Shown in pieces: positions 14,890-22,723 of a stretch of 26,028 nt of DNA. The number at the start of each line of letters is the position of its first letter. The stretch's first letter is position 1. Origin of the DNA: an uncultured Bulleidia sp. Its GTDB lineage: Bacteria > Bacillota_I > Bacilli_A > Erysipelotrichales > Erysipelotrichaceae. The position numbers and the translations under genes are program-made. The stretch lies in NCBI GenBank assembly GCA_934754415.1, contig CAKVIS010000027.1:1-26028 (forward strand), given 5' to 3'. Under the pieces are notes generated by a model, which saw only the letters and a list, made by a program, of their open reading frames with translations, had not been told where the DNA came from and ran no database searches.

Positions 14890-15810
14890 ATGCAGTATAC
14901 ATATTTAGGTAACAGTGGGTTACAGGTATCAAGAATCTGTCTTGGTACAATGGGGTTTGGTACTCCCGGTAAATTGTTTGATTGGTGTGTAGGTGAAGAA
15001 ACCTCCACAAAGATTGTTCAGGAATGTCTGGATAATGGTATTAATTTCTTTGATACTGCCAATGTCTATTCCGATGGTGAAAGTGAAATACTTCTTGGTA
15101 AGGCATTAAAAGCCAATGCAAGAAGAGAAGAAGTAGTGATTGCGACCAAATGTGGCATTAACATGCAGAAAGATCCAAAACCAAATACTACAGGATTGAG
15201 CAGAAAGCTGATTTTTGATGAAGTGGATAAATCTTTAAAGAATCTTGGTACAGACTATATTGATCTGTATATTATGCATCATCCGGATCCTCATACACCG
15301 GTAGAAGAAACCATGCAGGCTTTGGATGATCTGATACGTATGGGAAAAGTAAGATATATCGGTGCTTCCAACATGTATGCATGGCAGTTTGCCAAATATC
15401 AATATACAGCTGAGAAACATGGATGGCATACTTTTGTGTCTTTACAGAATGCGCATAATCTTTTGAAACGAGAAGATGAAAGAGAAGTATTTCCAATGCT
15501 AAAAGATATGGGTGTTTCAATGACTGCGTATAAAGTGCTTGATGGAGGTAGATTATCCAGAAGTACATCTACACTGCGCTCTTCTTCACAGACTGTATCT
15601 GAATCGGTCATTGCCATGAATGAAAAGTTGCAACAGATTGCGGATAAACATCACTGTTCCAAAGCGGATGTGGTTATTTCCTGGGAATTACGTCAGAAAC
15701 CGATAGATGTTGTGTTGCTTGGCACTACATCTGCTGGCAGAATAACAGATTCTATCAGAGCATTAGACATTACATTGGATGAAGAAGATATTACAATGTT
15801 AAATAAATGA
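14890..15810 (+). CDS. Aldo/keto reductase (YajO/Tas-like)
   Basis: A 306-residue reductase of the longer AKR11-14-like kind (pattern YTYLGNSGLQVSRICLGTM at the N terminus). The tetrad is Asp55 and Tyr60 (FFDTANVY), Lys87 (VVIATK) and His130 (LYIMHH). The C-terminal cofactor region is degenerate compared with the first AKR of the cluster: VVLLGTTSAGRI replaces IPKS..RI. The start is ATG 14890 behind AGGAG. It sits 15 nt before an AKR-ferredoxin gene. A third of the frame differs in layout from both neighbours, so it is not a recent tandem duplicate. Confidence 0.92.
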   Translation: MQYTYLGNSGLQVSRICLGTMGFGTPGKLFDWCVGEETSTKIVQECLDNGINFFDTANVYSDGESEILLGKALKANARREEVVIATKCGINMQKDPKPNTTGLSRKLIFDEVDKSLKNLGTDYIDLYIMHHPDPHTPVEETMQALDDLIRMGKVRYIGASNMYAWQFAKYQYTAEKHGWHTFVSLQNAHNLLKREDEREVFPMLKDMGVSMTAYKVLDGGRLSRSTSTLRSSSQTVSESVIAMNEKLQQIADKHHCSKADVVISWELRQKPIDVVLLGTTSAGRITDSIRALDITLDEEDITMLNK

Positions 15811-15825
15811 AGAAAGGACAACATT

Positions 15826-16950
15826 ATGAAAGCATTTAAAGATATTAAAAAGAATTTTGGCTTTGGTATGATGCGTTTACCTATGAAAGACACTCAGGTA
15901 GATGTTGAACAGACAAATGCCATGGTAGATTATTTTCTTGATAACGGATTTAACTACTTTGATACTGCCCATGGCTATTTACAGGGGTTGAGTGAAAAGG
16001 CAGTAAAGACATGTTTATCTTCCAGACATGACAGAAGTGAATACATTCTCACAGATAAACTGACAGGTTCCTTCTTTCAGTCTCAGCAGGATATCCGTCC
16101 TTTCTTTCAATCACAACTGGACGCAACAGGGGTAGAGTACTTTGATTTCTATCTCATGCATGCACAGAATGCCCGTGAATTTGAAAAGTTCAAGAAATGT
16201 AAAGCGTATGAAACAGCTTTTGACCTGAAAAAAGAAGGTAAAGTTAAACATGTAGGAATTTCCTTCCATGATCGTGCAGAAGTTCTGGATCAGATTCTTA
16301 CAGAATACCCGGAAATTGAAATTGTGCAGATTCAGTTCAATTATCTGGATTATAACGACCTTTCTGTGCAGTCAAAACTTGTATATGAAGTCTGTGAGAA
16401 ACATAAGAAACCTGTATTGGTTATGGAACCGGTCAAAGGTGGAAATCTTGTGAAACTTCCTCTGGATGCACAACAGGTTCTTGATGCTTTACATAGAGGT
16501 TCCAATGCGTCTTATGCAATCAGATTTGCGGCTTCCTTTAAGAATATGGAAGTGGTATTATCAGGTATGTCTTCATTGGAACAGATGAAAGATAATGTAT
16601 CTTTCATGAAGGACTTTGTGCCATTTACAGAAGAAGAATATGCTGCAGTAGAAAAAGTGGCAGAAATCTTTCACAGTCATCATATGATTCCATGTACAGG
16701 ATGTCATTATTGTGTGGAGGAAAACCATTGTCCGAAGAATATTCGTATTCCGGATATGTTTTCCACATATAACACTAAAAAGACTTTTGGAGACTGGAAT
16801 GCAGATTATTATTACAATAATGTTCTTGTTAGTGATACTCATGCAAAAGCCAGCGCATGTTTGAAGTGCGGTAAGTGTGAAAAGGTATGTCCTCAGCATC
16901 TTTCCATCAGAGAACTGTTAAAGGATGTTGCTGCGGAATTTGAAAAATAA
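15826..16950 (+). CDS. Aldo/keto reductase with C-terminal [4Fe-4S] domain, altered cysteine spacing
   Basis: A 374-residue paralogue of the protein at 4059-5189, with the same domain order. The AKR tetrad is Asp46 and Tyr51 (YFDTAHGY), Lys78 (ILTDK) and His112 (FYLMHA). The first iron-sulfur motif, from about residue 290, is CTGCHYCVEENHCP: five residues separate the third and fourth cysteines instead of the three in the paralogue. The second motif, CLKCGKCEKVCP (around 345), is standard. The start is ATG 15826 behind AAAGGA. Being in the LysR cluster, it may supply low-potential electrons for the pathway; the substrate is unknown. Confidence 0.9.
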   Translation: MKAFKDIKKNFGFGMMRLPMKDTQVDVEQTNAMVDYFLDNGFNYFDTAHGYLQGLSEKAVKTCLSSRHDRSEYILTDKLTGSFFQSQQDIRPFFQSQLDATGVEYFDFYLMHAQNAREFEKFKKCKAYETAFDLKKEGKVKHVGISFHDRAEVLDQILTEYPEIEIVQIQFNYLDYNDLSVQSKLVYEVCEKHKKPVLVMEPVKGGNLVKLPLDAQQVLDALHRGSNASYAIRFAASFKNMEVVLSGMSSLEQMKDNVSFMKDFVPFTEEEYAAVEKVAEIFHSHHMIPCTGCHYCVEENHCPKNIRIPDMFSTYNTKKTFGDWNADYYYNNVLVSDTHAKASACLKCGKCEKVCPQHLSIRELLKDVAAEFEK

Positions 16951-16968
16951 AGAAAAGGGGAAAGAAAA

Positions 16969-17487
16969 ATGAGTCAGACAAAGAAACTAACAGCACTGGC
17001 AATGTGCCTTGCATTAGGTATTGTATTGCCTGTGGCAATTCGTACTATTCCAAGGGGAGGGATACTGTTTTCTCCGATGCACATCTCTCCATTACTTGCA
17101 GGTCTTGTGATTGGTCCTGTGGAAGGAGCAATTGTAGGAGTACTTTGCCCGATACTCAATTCTGTTCTTTCAGGTATGCCACAGGGTAATACTTTAATTG
17201 GTATGTGCTTTGAATTACCGGTATATGGCATTGTGGCAGGGTGGCTGATGCATAGGGTACATATGCAGAAAGATATACAGAAAATCTATATTTCTCTGAT
17301 TACAGCCATGATTGCAGGAAGAATTGTTGGTGGTATGGTACAGGGATTCCTTCTGGGACTTGGTAACTACTCTCTTCAGATGTGGGTGACATCCTATTTT
17401 ATCTCAACATTTCCTGGAATTATACTGCATCTTCTGTTAATTCCTGCAGTGTGCATGGCTTTGAAAAAAGCGGGTTTTCATAATTGA
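16969..17487 (+). CDS. ECF transporter S component, substrate unknown
   Basis: A 172-residue membrane protein with about six hydrophobic segments. Features of substrate-binding (S) subunits of energy-coupling factor transporters are the N-terminal KKLTALAMCLALGIVLP with small-residue spacing and MHISPLLAGLVIGPVEGAIV, found in many clostridial S components. No EcfA/A'/T genes are in the window, so it would use the shared (group II) energizing module encoded elsewhere. The start is ATG 16969 behind AAAGGGG, 18 nt after the iron-sulfur AKR. The context suggests it imports a small molecule or cofactor handled by the cluster. I cannot assign a vitamin. Confidence 0.82.
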   Translation: MSQTKKLTALAMCLALGIVLPVAIRTIPRGGILFSPMHISPLLAGLVIGPVEGAIVGVLCPILNSVLSGMPQGNTLIGMCFELPVYGIVAGWLMHRVHMQKDIQKIYISLITAMIAGRIVGGMVQGFLLGLGNYSLQMWVTSYFISTFPGIILHLLLIPAVCMALKKAGFHN

Positions 17488-17505
17488 CTAAGGAGGGAAA
17501 TATGC

Positions 17506-17829
17506 ATGGAAAAGAAGATTGTACAGACAGCCGGGAAAGAGGCTCTGGGAGAGTTTGCTCCGGAATTTGCCCATTACAATGATGATGTGCTGTTTGGTGA
17601 AAACTGGAACAACGAAGATATTGATCTTAAGATGAGAAGTATTATTACCGTAGTTGCTTTAATGGCACAGGGTATTACAGACAGTTCTTTATCTTATCAT
17701 CTGAAAACAGCCAAAAATAATGGCGTTACTCAGAAAGAAATCAGTGCGATTATTACACATGCTGCATTTTATACAGGATGGGCAAAGGCATGGGCTGTGT
17801 TTAACCTTGCAAAGGAAATCTGGAAATGA
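17506..17829 (+). CDS. Carboxymuconolactone decarboxylase-like protein without cysteines
   Basis: A 107-residue all-helical protein of the CMD/AhpD fold. The core reads IITVVALMAQGITDSSLSYHLKTAK..GVTQKEISAIITHAAFYTGWAKAW, with the conserved His in SYHL and in THAAFYTGW. The AhpD CxxC is absent and the protein contains no cysteine at all, so a thiol peroxidase role is excluded; a lyase-like or unknown role remains. The start is ATG 17506 behind AGGAGGG; an ATG at 17502 is out of frame. It is the last gene of the LysR cluster, followed by a terminator. Confidence 0.88.
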   Translation: MEKKIVQTAGKEALGEFAPEFAHYNDDVLFGENWNNEDIDLKMRSIITVVALMAQGITDSSLSYHLKTAKNNGVTQKEISAIITHAAFYTGWAKAWAVFNLAKEIWK

Positions 17830-17835
17830 TAAAAG

Positions 17836-17874
17836 ATGCGAATCCTTAAGAATATGAGGATTTCGCATTTTTTT
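17836..17874 (+). terminator. Terminator of the LysR-controlled cluster
   Basis: ATGCGAATCCT (17836-17846) pairs with AGGATTTCGCAT (17857-17868), with a one-base bulge, across a 10-nt loop, followed by seven T. Confidence 0.85.
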
Positions 17875-17884
17875 ATCCTGTGTG

Positions 17885-17893
17885 TGCTACTAT
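17885..17893 (+). promoter_or_regulatory. Extended -10 promoter of the response regulator-kinase genes
   Basis: TGC-TACTAT (17885-17893) fits TGnTATAAT at all but one position and lies directly after the preceding terminator, about 24 nt before the start codon. No clear -35 is seen. Confidence 0.5.
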
Positions 17894-17916
17894 TGAAGCA
17901 GAAAGAAGTGAAAAGT

Positions 17917-18588
17917 ATGTATCGATTATTGATTGTGGAAGATGATGAAGGCATTGCCGGCAGTATTGCTCAAAGATGCACCAGCTGGGACTATGATGTG
18001 CATTGTGTACAGAATTTTAAAGAAGTGTTACAGGAGTTTGTCAGTTACAGACCACATCTGGTTTTACTGGATATTACGCTTCCTTTTTATGATGGGTTCC
18101 ACTGGTGTAATGAGATACGTAAGATTTCCAAAACACCAATTATGTTTATCTCTTCTGCAACAGAAAGAATGAATATTTTAATGGCAATGAATCTTGGTGC
18201 AGATGATTTTATCGTCAAACCATTTGATATGGATGTGCTGATAGCCAAGATGCAGGCATTATTAAGAAGAACGTATGATTTTTCCAATGAAACAACAGTA
18301 CTGGAATTTGATGGTGCCATACTGGATATGGATAAGCAGGTAGTGCTGTATAAAGACAGCACACTGGATCTTACAAAGAATGAATATCAGATATTGCTGA
18401 CACTGGTAAGAAATAAAGGAAAAGTGGTTTCCAGAGAAAAACTGATGCAGGTATTGTGGCAGACAGATAATTTTGTGGATGAAAATACACTGAATGTCAA
18501 TGTGAACAGACTGCGTAAAAAACTGGATGGTTTAGGCTTACAGGATTGCATACAGACAAAGTTTAAGGTGGGGTATGTACTTGTATGA
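17917..18588 (+). CDS. OmpR-family response regulator, BceR-like
   Basis: A 223-residue two-domain regulator. The receiver domain has the acidic pocket Glu8-Asp9-Asp10, phospho-acceptor Asp52 (VLLDITLP), Ser80 and Lys101 (VKPFD). The C-terminal winged helix, about 130-223, has LTKNEYQILLTL and TLNVNVNRLRKKL. The start is ATG 17917, preceded by weak AGAAGTG; GTG 17908 is possible. The longer frame from 17836 would run through the terminator hairpin. It is followed by a kinase with an ATGA overlap and by a BceAB-type transporter, so it should control that transporter. Confidence 0.93.
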   Translation: MYRLLIVEDDEGIAGSIAQRCTSWDYDVHCVQNFKEVLQEFVSYRPHLVLLDITLPFYDGFHWCNEIRKISKTPIMFISSATERMNILMAMNLGADDFIVKPFDMDVLIAKMQALLRRTYDFSNETTVLEFDGAILDMDKQVVLYKDSTLDLTKNEYQILLTLVRNKGKVVSREKLMQVLWQTDNFVDENTLNVNVNRLRKKLDGLGLQDCIQTKFKVGYVLV

Positions 18589-19565
18589 GACTATTTGTGA
18601 GATATGTTTATCAGCATCTTTCTCTTTTATTACTGACAGTATCTGCACTTGTATTGCAGTCATTATGTTACAGCCTGTATGGTATAGAGATGGAAATGAT
18701 TCTGTATACAGAAGGACTTGTGCTATGTGTACTGTGTATATATGCCATGGTCAGATTCTTTTCTGTGAAAAAGACATATACAGCTTTGCAAAGAATACAT
18801 GATGGAGAAAGTGCGGCTATCACAGAGTATCCTGAGACTATAGATGTCATAGAAAAAGAAGAATACAGAATTATTCAGCTTCTCATACAGGATTCAAAAC
18901 AAAAATCCATGGATTCCAAAGAAAAGTATGATGCCATGATGGATTACTATACTGTATGGGCACACCAGATCAAGACACCTATAGCTTCCATAAAGCTGAA
19001 ACTGCAAAATGAAGATACGGAGTTTTCCAGAAGTATTACAAGGGATGTATTTCGTATTGAACAATATGCGGAAATGGTACTGACGTTTTTAAGACTGGAT
19101 TCCTCCAGTACAGATTATGTATTTAAAATGCAGGATATGGATGTGATAATCAAAGGCGTGGTGCGTAAACTTTCAGGAGAGTTTATAGACAGAAAGCTGT
19201 CTTTACAGCTGGAAGAAACACAGTTAAAGAGTATTACGGATGAAAAATGGATAAGTTTTGTTATAGAACAGGTATTGACCAATGCCTTGAAATACACAAA
19301 AGAAGGCGGCATTCATATCTATGTCGAAGATAATGATACTCTGTGTATACAGGATACCGGGATTGGGATACGTAAAGAAGATCTTCCGAGAATCTTTGAA
19401 AACGGCTTTACAGGCTATAATGGTCGCATGGATAAAAAAGCTACAGGGATAGGGTTATATCTGTGTAAAAGAGTGTGTGATAATTTGAATCATGAAATTG
19501 AAGTGACTTCCGGAAAGGAAGGGACTCTGGTGAAAATACACTTCTTACAAAACTGTAAGAAGTAG
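18585..19565 (+). CDS. Intramembrane-sensing histidine kinase, BceS-like
   Basis: A 326-residue kinase. Two membrane helices (about 12-33 and 37-60) are joined by only a few residues, with no extracellular sensor domain. This is the hallmark of BceS-type kinases, which sense through the partner ABC permease. The DHp helix has the phospho-acceptor His127 in WAHQIKTPIAS; the catalytic domain has the N box TNALKYT, G1 DTGIGI and G2 ATGIGLYL. It starts by ATGA overlap with the response regulator stop, so translation is coupled. The last 22 coding nt include the candidate BceR operator. Confidence 0.94.
   Translation: MRLFVRYVYQHLSLLLLTVSALVLQSLCYSLYGIEMEMILYTEGLVLCVLCIYAMVRFFSVKKTYTALQRIHDGESAAITEYPETIDVIEKEEYRIIQLLIQDSKQKSMDSKEKYDAMMDYYTVWAHQIKTPIASIKLKLQNEDTEFSRSITRDVFRIEQYAEMVLTFLRLDSSSTDYVFKMQDMDVIIKGVVRKLSGEFIDRKLSLQLEETQLKSITDEKWISFVIEQVLTNALKYTKEGGIHIYVEDNDTLCIQDTGIGIRKEDLPRIFENGFTGYNGRMDKKATGIGLYLCKRVCDNLNHEIEVTSGKEGTLVKIHFLQNCKK
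19541..19562. promoter_or_regulatory. Candidate BceR-type operator (TnACA-N4-TGTAA)
   Basis: CTTCTTACA (19541-19549), spacer AAAC, then TGTAAGAAG (19554-19562): a perfect 9-bp inverted repeat whose core, TTACA-N4-TGTAA, is the motif described for BceR-like regulators of Bce modules in Firmicutes. It lies in the end of the kinase gene, directly upstream of a -35-like TAGACA (19563-19568) and about 80 nt before the transporter ATPase start. Confidence 0.7.
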
Positions 19566-19611
19566 ACAAGGATCTGTAAGGAGAATCGATAGTGTACAGA
19601 TCCTTGTTTTG
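19566..19611 (+). terminator. Hairpin between kinase and ABC transporter genes
   Basis: ACAAGGATCTGTA (19566-19578) pairs perfectly with TACAGATCCTTGT (19595-19607) across a 16-nt loop, followed by TTTTGATT. It can terminate kinase transcripts. A possible -35 TAGACA (19563) and -10 GATAGT (19588) of the transporter promoter, with 19-nt spacing, fall within the same stretch. Confidence 0.6.
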
Positions 19612-19643
19612 ATTAAATAAAGTTGCCTGAAGGAGGAAACACT

Positions 19644-20405
19644 ATGCGTGTATTAGAAGTAAAAAATTTAAAGAAAGTATATACCTCCCGTTTTGGGGGA
19701 CACAAAGTGACCGCATTAAGCAATGTCAACTTTACTGTAGATGCAGGAGAATATGTAGCTATCATGGGAGAATCCGGTTCCGGTAAGACAACGTTATTAA
19801 ATCTTCTTGCTACATTGGACACACCAACGGAAGGAACGATTTTGCTGAACGGGAAAGATGTCAGTACTTTAAAAGAAGCACAGGCAGCGGATTTCAGACG
19901 TGAACATCTTGGATTTGTTTTCCAGGAATTTAATCTGCTGGATACGTTCTCTTTAAGAGATAATATTTATTTGCCACTTGTGCTGAGTGGTAAAAAACAC
20001 AGTGAATTTGCAAAACGTTTACATCCTGTTGCAAAACAATTACATATTGAAAAGATTCTGGATAAGTTCCCGTATGAGGTGTCCGGTGGTCAGAAACAAA
20101 GGGCAGCTGTCGCAAGAGCTCTGATTACGCATCCGGATATTTTACTTGCAGATGAACCTACCGGTGCTCTGGATTCTAAAAGTTCTGCGGAAATGCTGGA
20201 TGAGTTTGAATCTATCAATCAACAGGGACAGACAATCTTAATGGTGACACATTCCATTGTGGCCGCCAGCCATGCACAAAGAGTGCTGTTTATCAAAGAT
20301 GGGCAGGTATATCATCAGATTTACAGAGCGGATAAAACAGAACAGGAAATGTATGAAAGTATCTCTGATACATTAACAAGATTACAGGCAGGAGTGGAGC
20401 AGTAA
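19644..20405 (+). CDS. ABC transporter ATP-binding protein, BceA-like
   Basis: A 253-residue ATPase of the MacB/LolD-BceA group. Walker A is GESGSGKTT (42-50), the Q loop FVFQEFN, the signature VSGGQKQR, Walker B ILLADEPTGALD and the H loop MVTHS. The start is ATG 19644, 7 nt after AAGGAGG; the frame extension to 19623 covers the ribosome binding site and is rejected. Together with the permease 1 nt downstream it should form a transporter that frees cell-wall lipid intermediates from peptide antibiotics and signals to the kinase. The exact drug cannot be told. Confidence 0.95.
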   Translation: MRVLEVKNLKKVYTSRFGGHKVTALSNVNFTVDAGEYVAIMGESGSGKTTLLNLLATLDTPTEGTILLNGKDVSTLKEAQAADFRREHLGFVFQEFNLLDTFSLRDNIYLPLVLSGKKHSEFAKRLHPVAKQLHIEKILDKFPYEVSGGQKQRAAVARALITHPDILLADEPTGALDSKSSAEMLDEFESINQQGQTILMVTHSIVAASHAQRVLFIKDGQVYHQIYRADKTEQEMYESISDTLTRLQAGVEQ

Positions 20406-20406
20406 T

Positions 20407-22374
20407 ATGAAAGGCTTCATGTATCCACGTCTCGCATTCAACAGTATCAAGAATAATGGTAAGTATTATATCCCGTATATTCTGTCCGGTATTCTGCTGA
20501 GTGCCATGACGTATATATTAAATTATCTGAACTGCTGTGAGTTTGTCTCTACTATGAAGGGTGGTCTTTCTTTGATGACAACCTTTGGGTTTGGAATGAT
20601 CATCATGCAGATTTTCTCATTTATATTTCTGTTTTATGCCAATTCCTTTCTGATCAAAAGAAGAGATAAGGAACTGGGGTTATATGCCATTCTTGGCATG
20701 AACAAGATAAATATACTGAAAGTCATTTTCTTTGAAACATTGTATGTCATGATTGCTGTACTGGTATTTGGCATGCTTGGCGGTATGATGTTAAGCAAGC
20801 TGATGGAGTTGATTCTGGCTAAGTTATGTCATGTGCAGGCAGGAAGTTCTTTTGGTTTCTATTTGCCTGTAGTGGAAAATACATGTTTCTATTTTGCGTG
20901 TATTTACTTTGTATTATTTTTATACAGTGTGATCAGGGTGAGATTTTCCACAGGATTACACCTGATGCAGGGAGAATCTTATGGAGAAAAAGCACCTAAA
21001 GCAAACTGGCTGATTGCTCTTATTGGTGCAGTCATTCTGGGAGTTGCCTATTATATGGCAGTTACTATTACCACCCCATTGCTGGCTTTGCAGGAATTCT
21101 TTATAGCAGTAGTGATGGTCATTATTGCAACCTATATCCTGTTTACTGCTGGTTCGGTAGCTTTATGTAAATTACTGGAAAAGAACAAGAAATATTATTA
21201 TCATCCAAATCATTTTGTTTCTGTGGGTATGATGCGTTTCAGAATGAAAAGAAATGGTGCAGGGTTAGCATCTATCTGTATTCTGATTACTATGGTGCTT
21301 GTATTAGGTTCCTTTACTGTATGTACCTATTGTGGTATTCAGGATAGTATTGCAGAATCTTTCCCACATGATCTGTATATCCAGTATGCTTCAAGAGATA
21401 TTTCCATGGATGAAGTAAAACCGATATTTGAAGACTTTATTCAGGAGAATATTCCATCTGATGAGGTGAAAAAGGGCGGTATAATTACCGTTAAACAAAT
21501 GGACATCTTTGGCACCATCAGTGAAAAAGGGTATGAAGAAACCAAGGCCCCTTCTTTTGACAGATTCTTTGTAGTTTCTTTAGATACTTACAATCAGATG
21601 ACAGGAAGAAATGAAACATTACAGGACGGACAGTGTCTTGTGGTGAGCAAATCTGATGCCTATACGTATTCCACATTTACTTTTGCAGGCAATGCACCGC
21701 TTGAAGTAAAGGAAATGGTACACGAAACTCTGATTCCTGATGCTAATAATATTTCAACAAACAATCTGTCTCTGGTGGTAAAAAATGTGGAGGATCTGAC
21801 ATATCCTGCCAATTGTGAAAATGCCTTGTTCTATATGGCGGATTTAAAGGAGGGTGCTTCTGTAGATCTCGATACACTGGCAGATAACTTCGGAAGCCTT
21901 AATAGCGTATTGAATATGAGTACGTATGGAAGTTATTCCTATAGTTTTGCCTCCAGACAGGAAGCGATGAATTCTTATTATACATTGTTTGGTGGAATCA
22001 TTGTGCTTGCCGGATTATTATCTGTAGTTTTCCTGTCTTCTGCAGTATTGATTATCTATTATAAGCAGATTGTAGAAGGTCTTGAAGATGTGAAACGATT
22101 TGAGGTTTTACGTAAAGTGGGTATGGATGATACGCAAATCAAAAAGACGATTAACTCTCAGGTTATCTTTGTATTCTTCATGCCGTTGATTCTTGCAGGG
22201 ATTCATCTGTTATTTGCCTATCCGATGATTTCCAGACTGCTGGTGTTATTTGCTATTAAAAATATGTCCTTGATGGCTGTGACTTCCATAGTGACATTTG
22301 TCATTATCGGTATCTTCTATGGTATTGTCTATAAACTGACATCCCGTACATATTTCCATATTATTCATTCTTAA
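20407..22374 (+). CDS. ABC transporter permease, BceB-like (FtsX domains)
   Basis: A 655-residue permease with the Bce layout: about ten membrane helices, two FtsX-type domains, and a large external domain of roughly 200 residues (about 315-520) between helices 7 and 8, thought to bind the peptide antibiotic or its lipid target. The first FtsX core is visible around RRDKELGLYAILGM and the C-terminal one around RFEVLRKVGMDDTQIKKTI. The start is ATG 20407, 1 nt after the ATPase stop behind GGAG. A short winged-helix gene follows after 14 nt. Confidence 0.94.
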   Translation: MKGFMYPRLAFNSIKNNGKYYIPYILSGILLSAMTYILNYLNCCEFVSTMKGGLSLMTTFGFGMIIMQIFSFIFLFYANSFLIKRRDKELGLYAILGMNKINILKVIFFETLYVMIAVLVFGMLGGMMLSKLMELILAKLCHVQAGSSFGFYLPVVENTCFYFACIYFVLFLYSVIRVRFSTGLHLMQGESYGEKAPKANWLIALIGAVILGVAYYMAVTITTPLLALQEFFIAVVMVIIATYILFTAGSVALCKLLEKNKKYYYHPNHFVSVGMMRFRMKRNGAGLASICILITMVLVLGSFTVCTYCGIQDSIAESFPHDLYIQYASRDISMDEVKPIFEDFIQENIPSDEVKKGGIITVKQMDIFGTISEKGYEETKAPSFDRFFVVSLDTYNQMTGRNETLQDGQCLVVSKSDAYTYSTFTFAGNAPLEVKEMVHETLIPDANNISTNNLSLVVKNVEDLTYPANCENALFYMADLKEGASVDLDTLADNFGSLNSVLNMSTYGSYSYSFASRQEAMNSYYTLFGGIIVLAGLLSVVFLSSAVLIIYYKQIVEGLEDVKRFEVLRKVGMDDTQIKKTINSQVIFVFFMPLILAGIHLLFAYPMISRLLVLFAIKNMSLMAVTSIVTFVIIGIFYGIVYKLTSRTYFHIIHS

Positions 22375-22388
22375 AAAGTGAGGATAGT

Positions 22389-22676
22389 ATGAGCTTTCGA
22401 TTAGACACAAAGGACAGGTGTGTGGAAAGAGATGGAAAGATTTACTCGCTGACACCAAAAGAATTCGGTATTCTGCAGTTTCTGATGGAGCATCCTGATG
22501 AAGTATTTACCCCGGAAGAGATTTATGAAAATGCCTGGGAAGATATCCCGTATTGCTGCAAGCCAATTATCTCTGTACATATACGGCATATCCGCCAGAA
22601 AGTAGAAAAGGATCCATCCAATCCGACACAGATTATTTCCTACTGGAAGAAAGGGTATGGGTTCAGATTTCAATAG
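22389..22676 (+). CDS. Standalone OmpR/PhoB-type winged-helix DNA-binding protein
   Basis: A 95-residue protein that is only a Trans_reg_C domain: LTPKEFGILQFLMEHPDEVFTPEEIYENAW, then VHIRHIRQKVEKDP and the C-terminal hairpin YWKKGYGFRF. There is no receiver domain, and a stop lies just upstream because the permease gene ends there. The sequence differs clearly from the winged helix of the response regulator at 17917, so it is not a recent partial copy. The ATG at 22389 has GTGAGGA upstream. It may be a remnant of a second response regulator or a working phosphorylation-independent partner in the Bce operon. Confidence 0.85.
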   Translation: MSFRLDTKDRCVERDGKIYSLTPKEFGILQFLMEHPDEVFTPEEIYENAWEDIPYCCKPIISVHIRHIRQKVEKDPSNPTQIISYWKKGYGFRFQ

Positions 22677-22683
22677 GCATATA

Positions 22684-22717
22684 AAAAATACGGAAGGCAT
22701 ATGTCCTCCGTATTTTT
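22684..22717. terminator. Bidirectional terminator between the Bce operon and the MFS gene
   Basis: AAAAATACGGA (22684-22694) pairs with TCCGTATTTTT (22707-22717). A and T tracts on both sides allow it to work for the two convergent transcripts. Confidence 0.85.
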
Positions 22718-22723
22718 GTATGC

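Noticed and set aside
17836..17916. N-terminal extension of the response regulator by 27 residues
   Set aside because: It would be encoded by the terminator hairpin and the extended -10 element; receiver domains begin at the chosen start.
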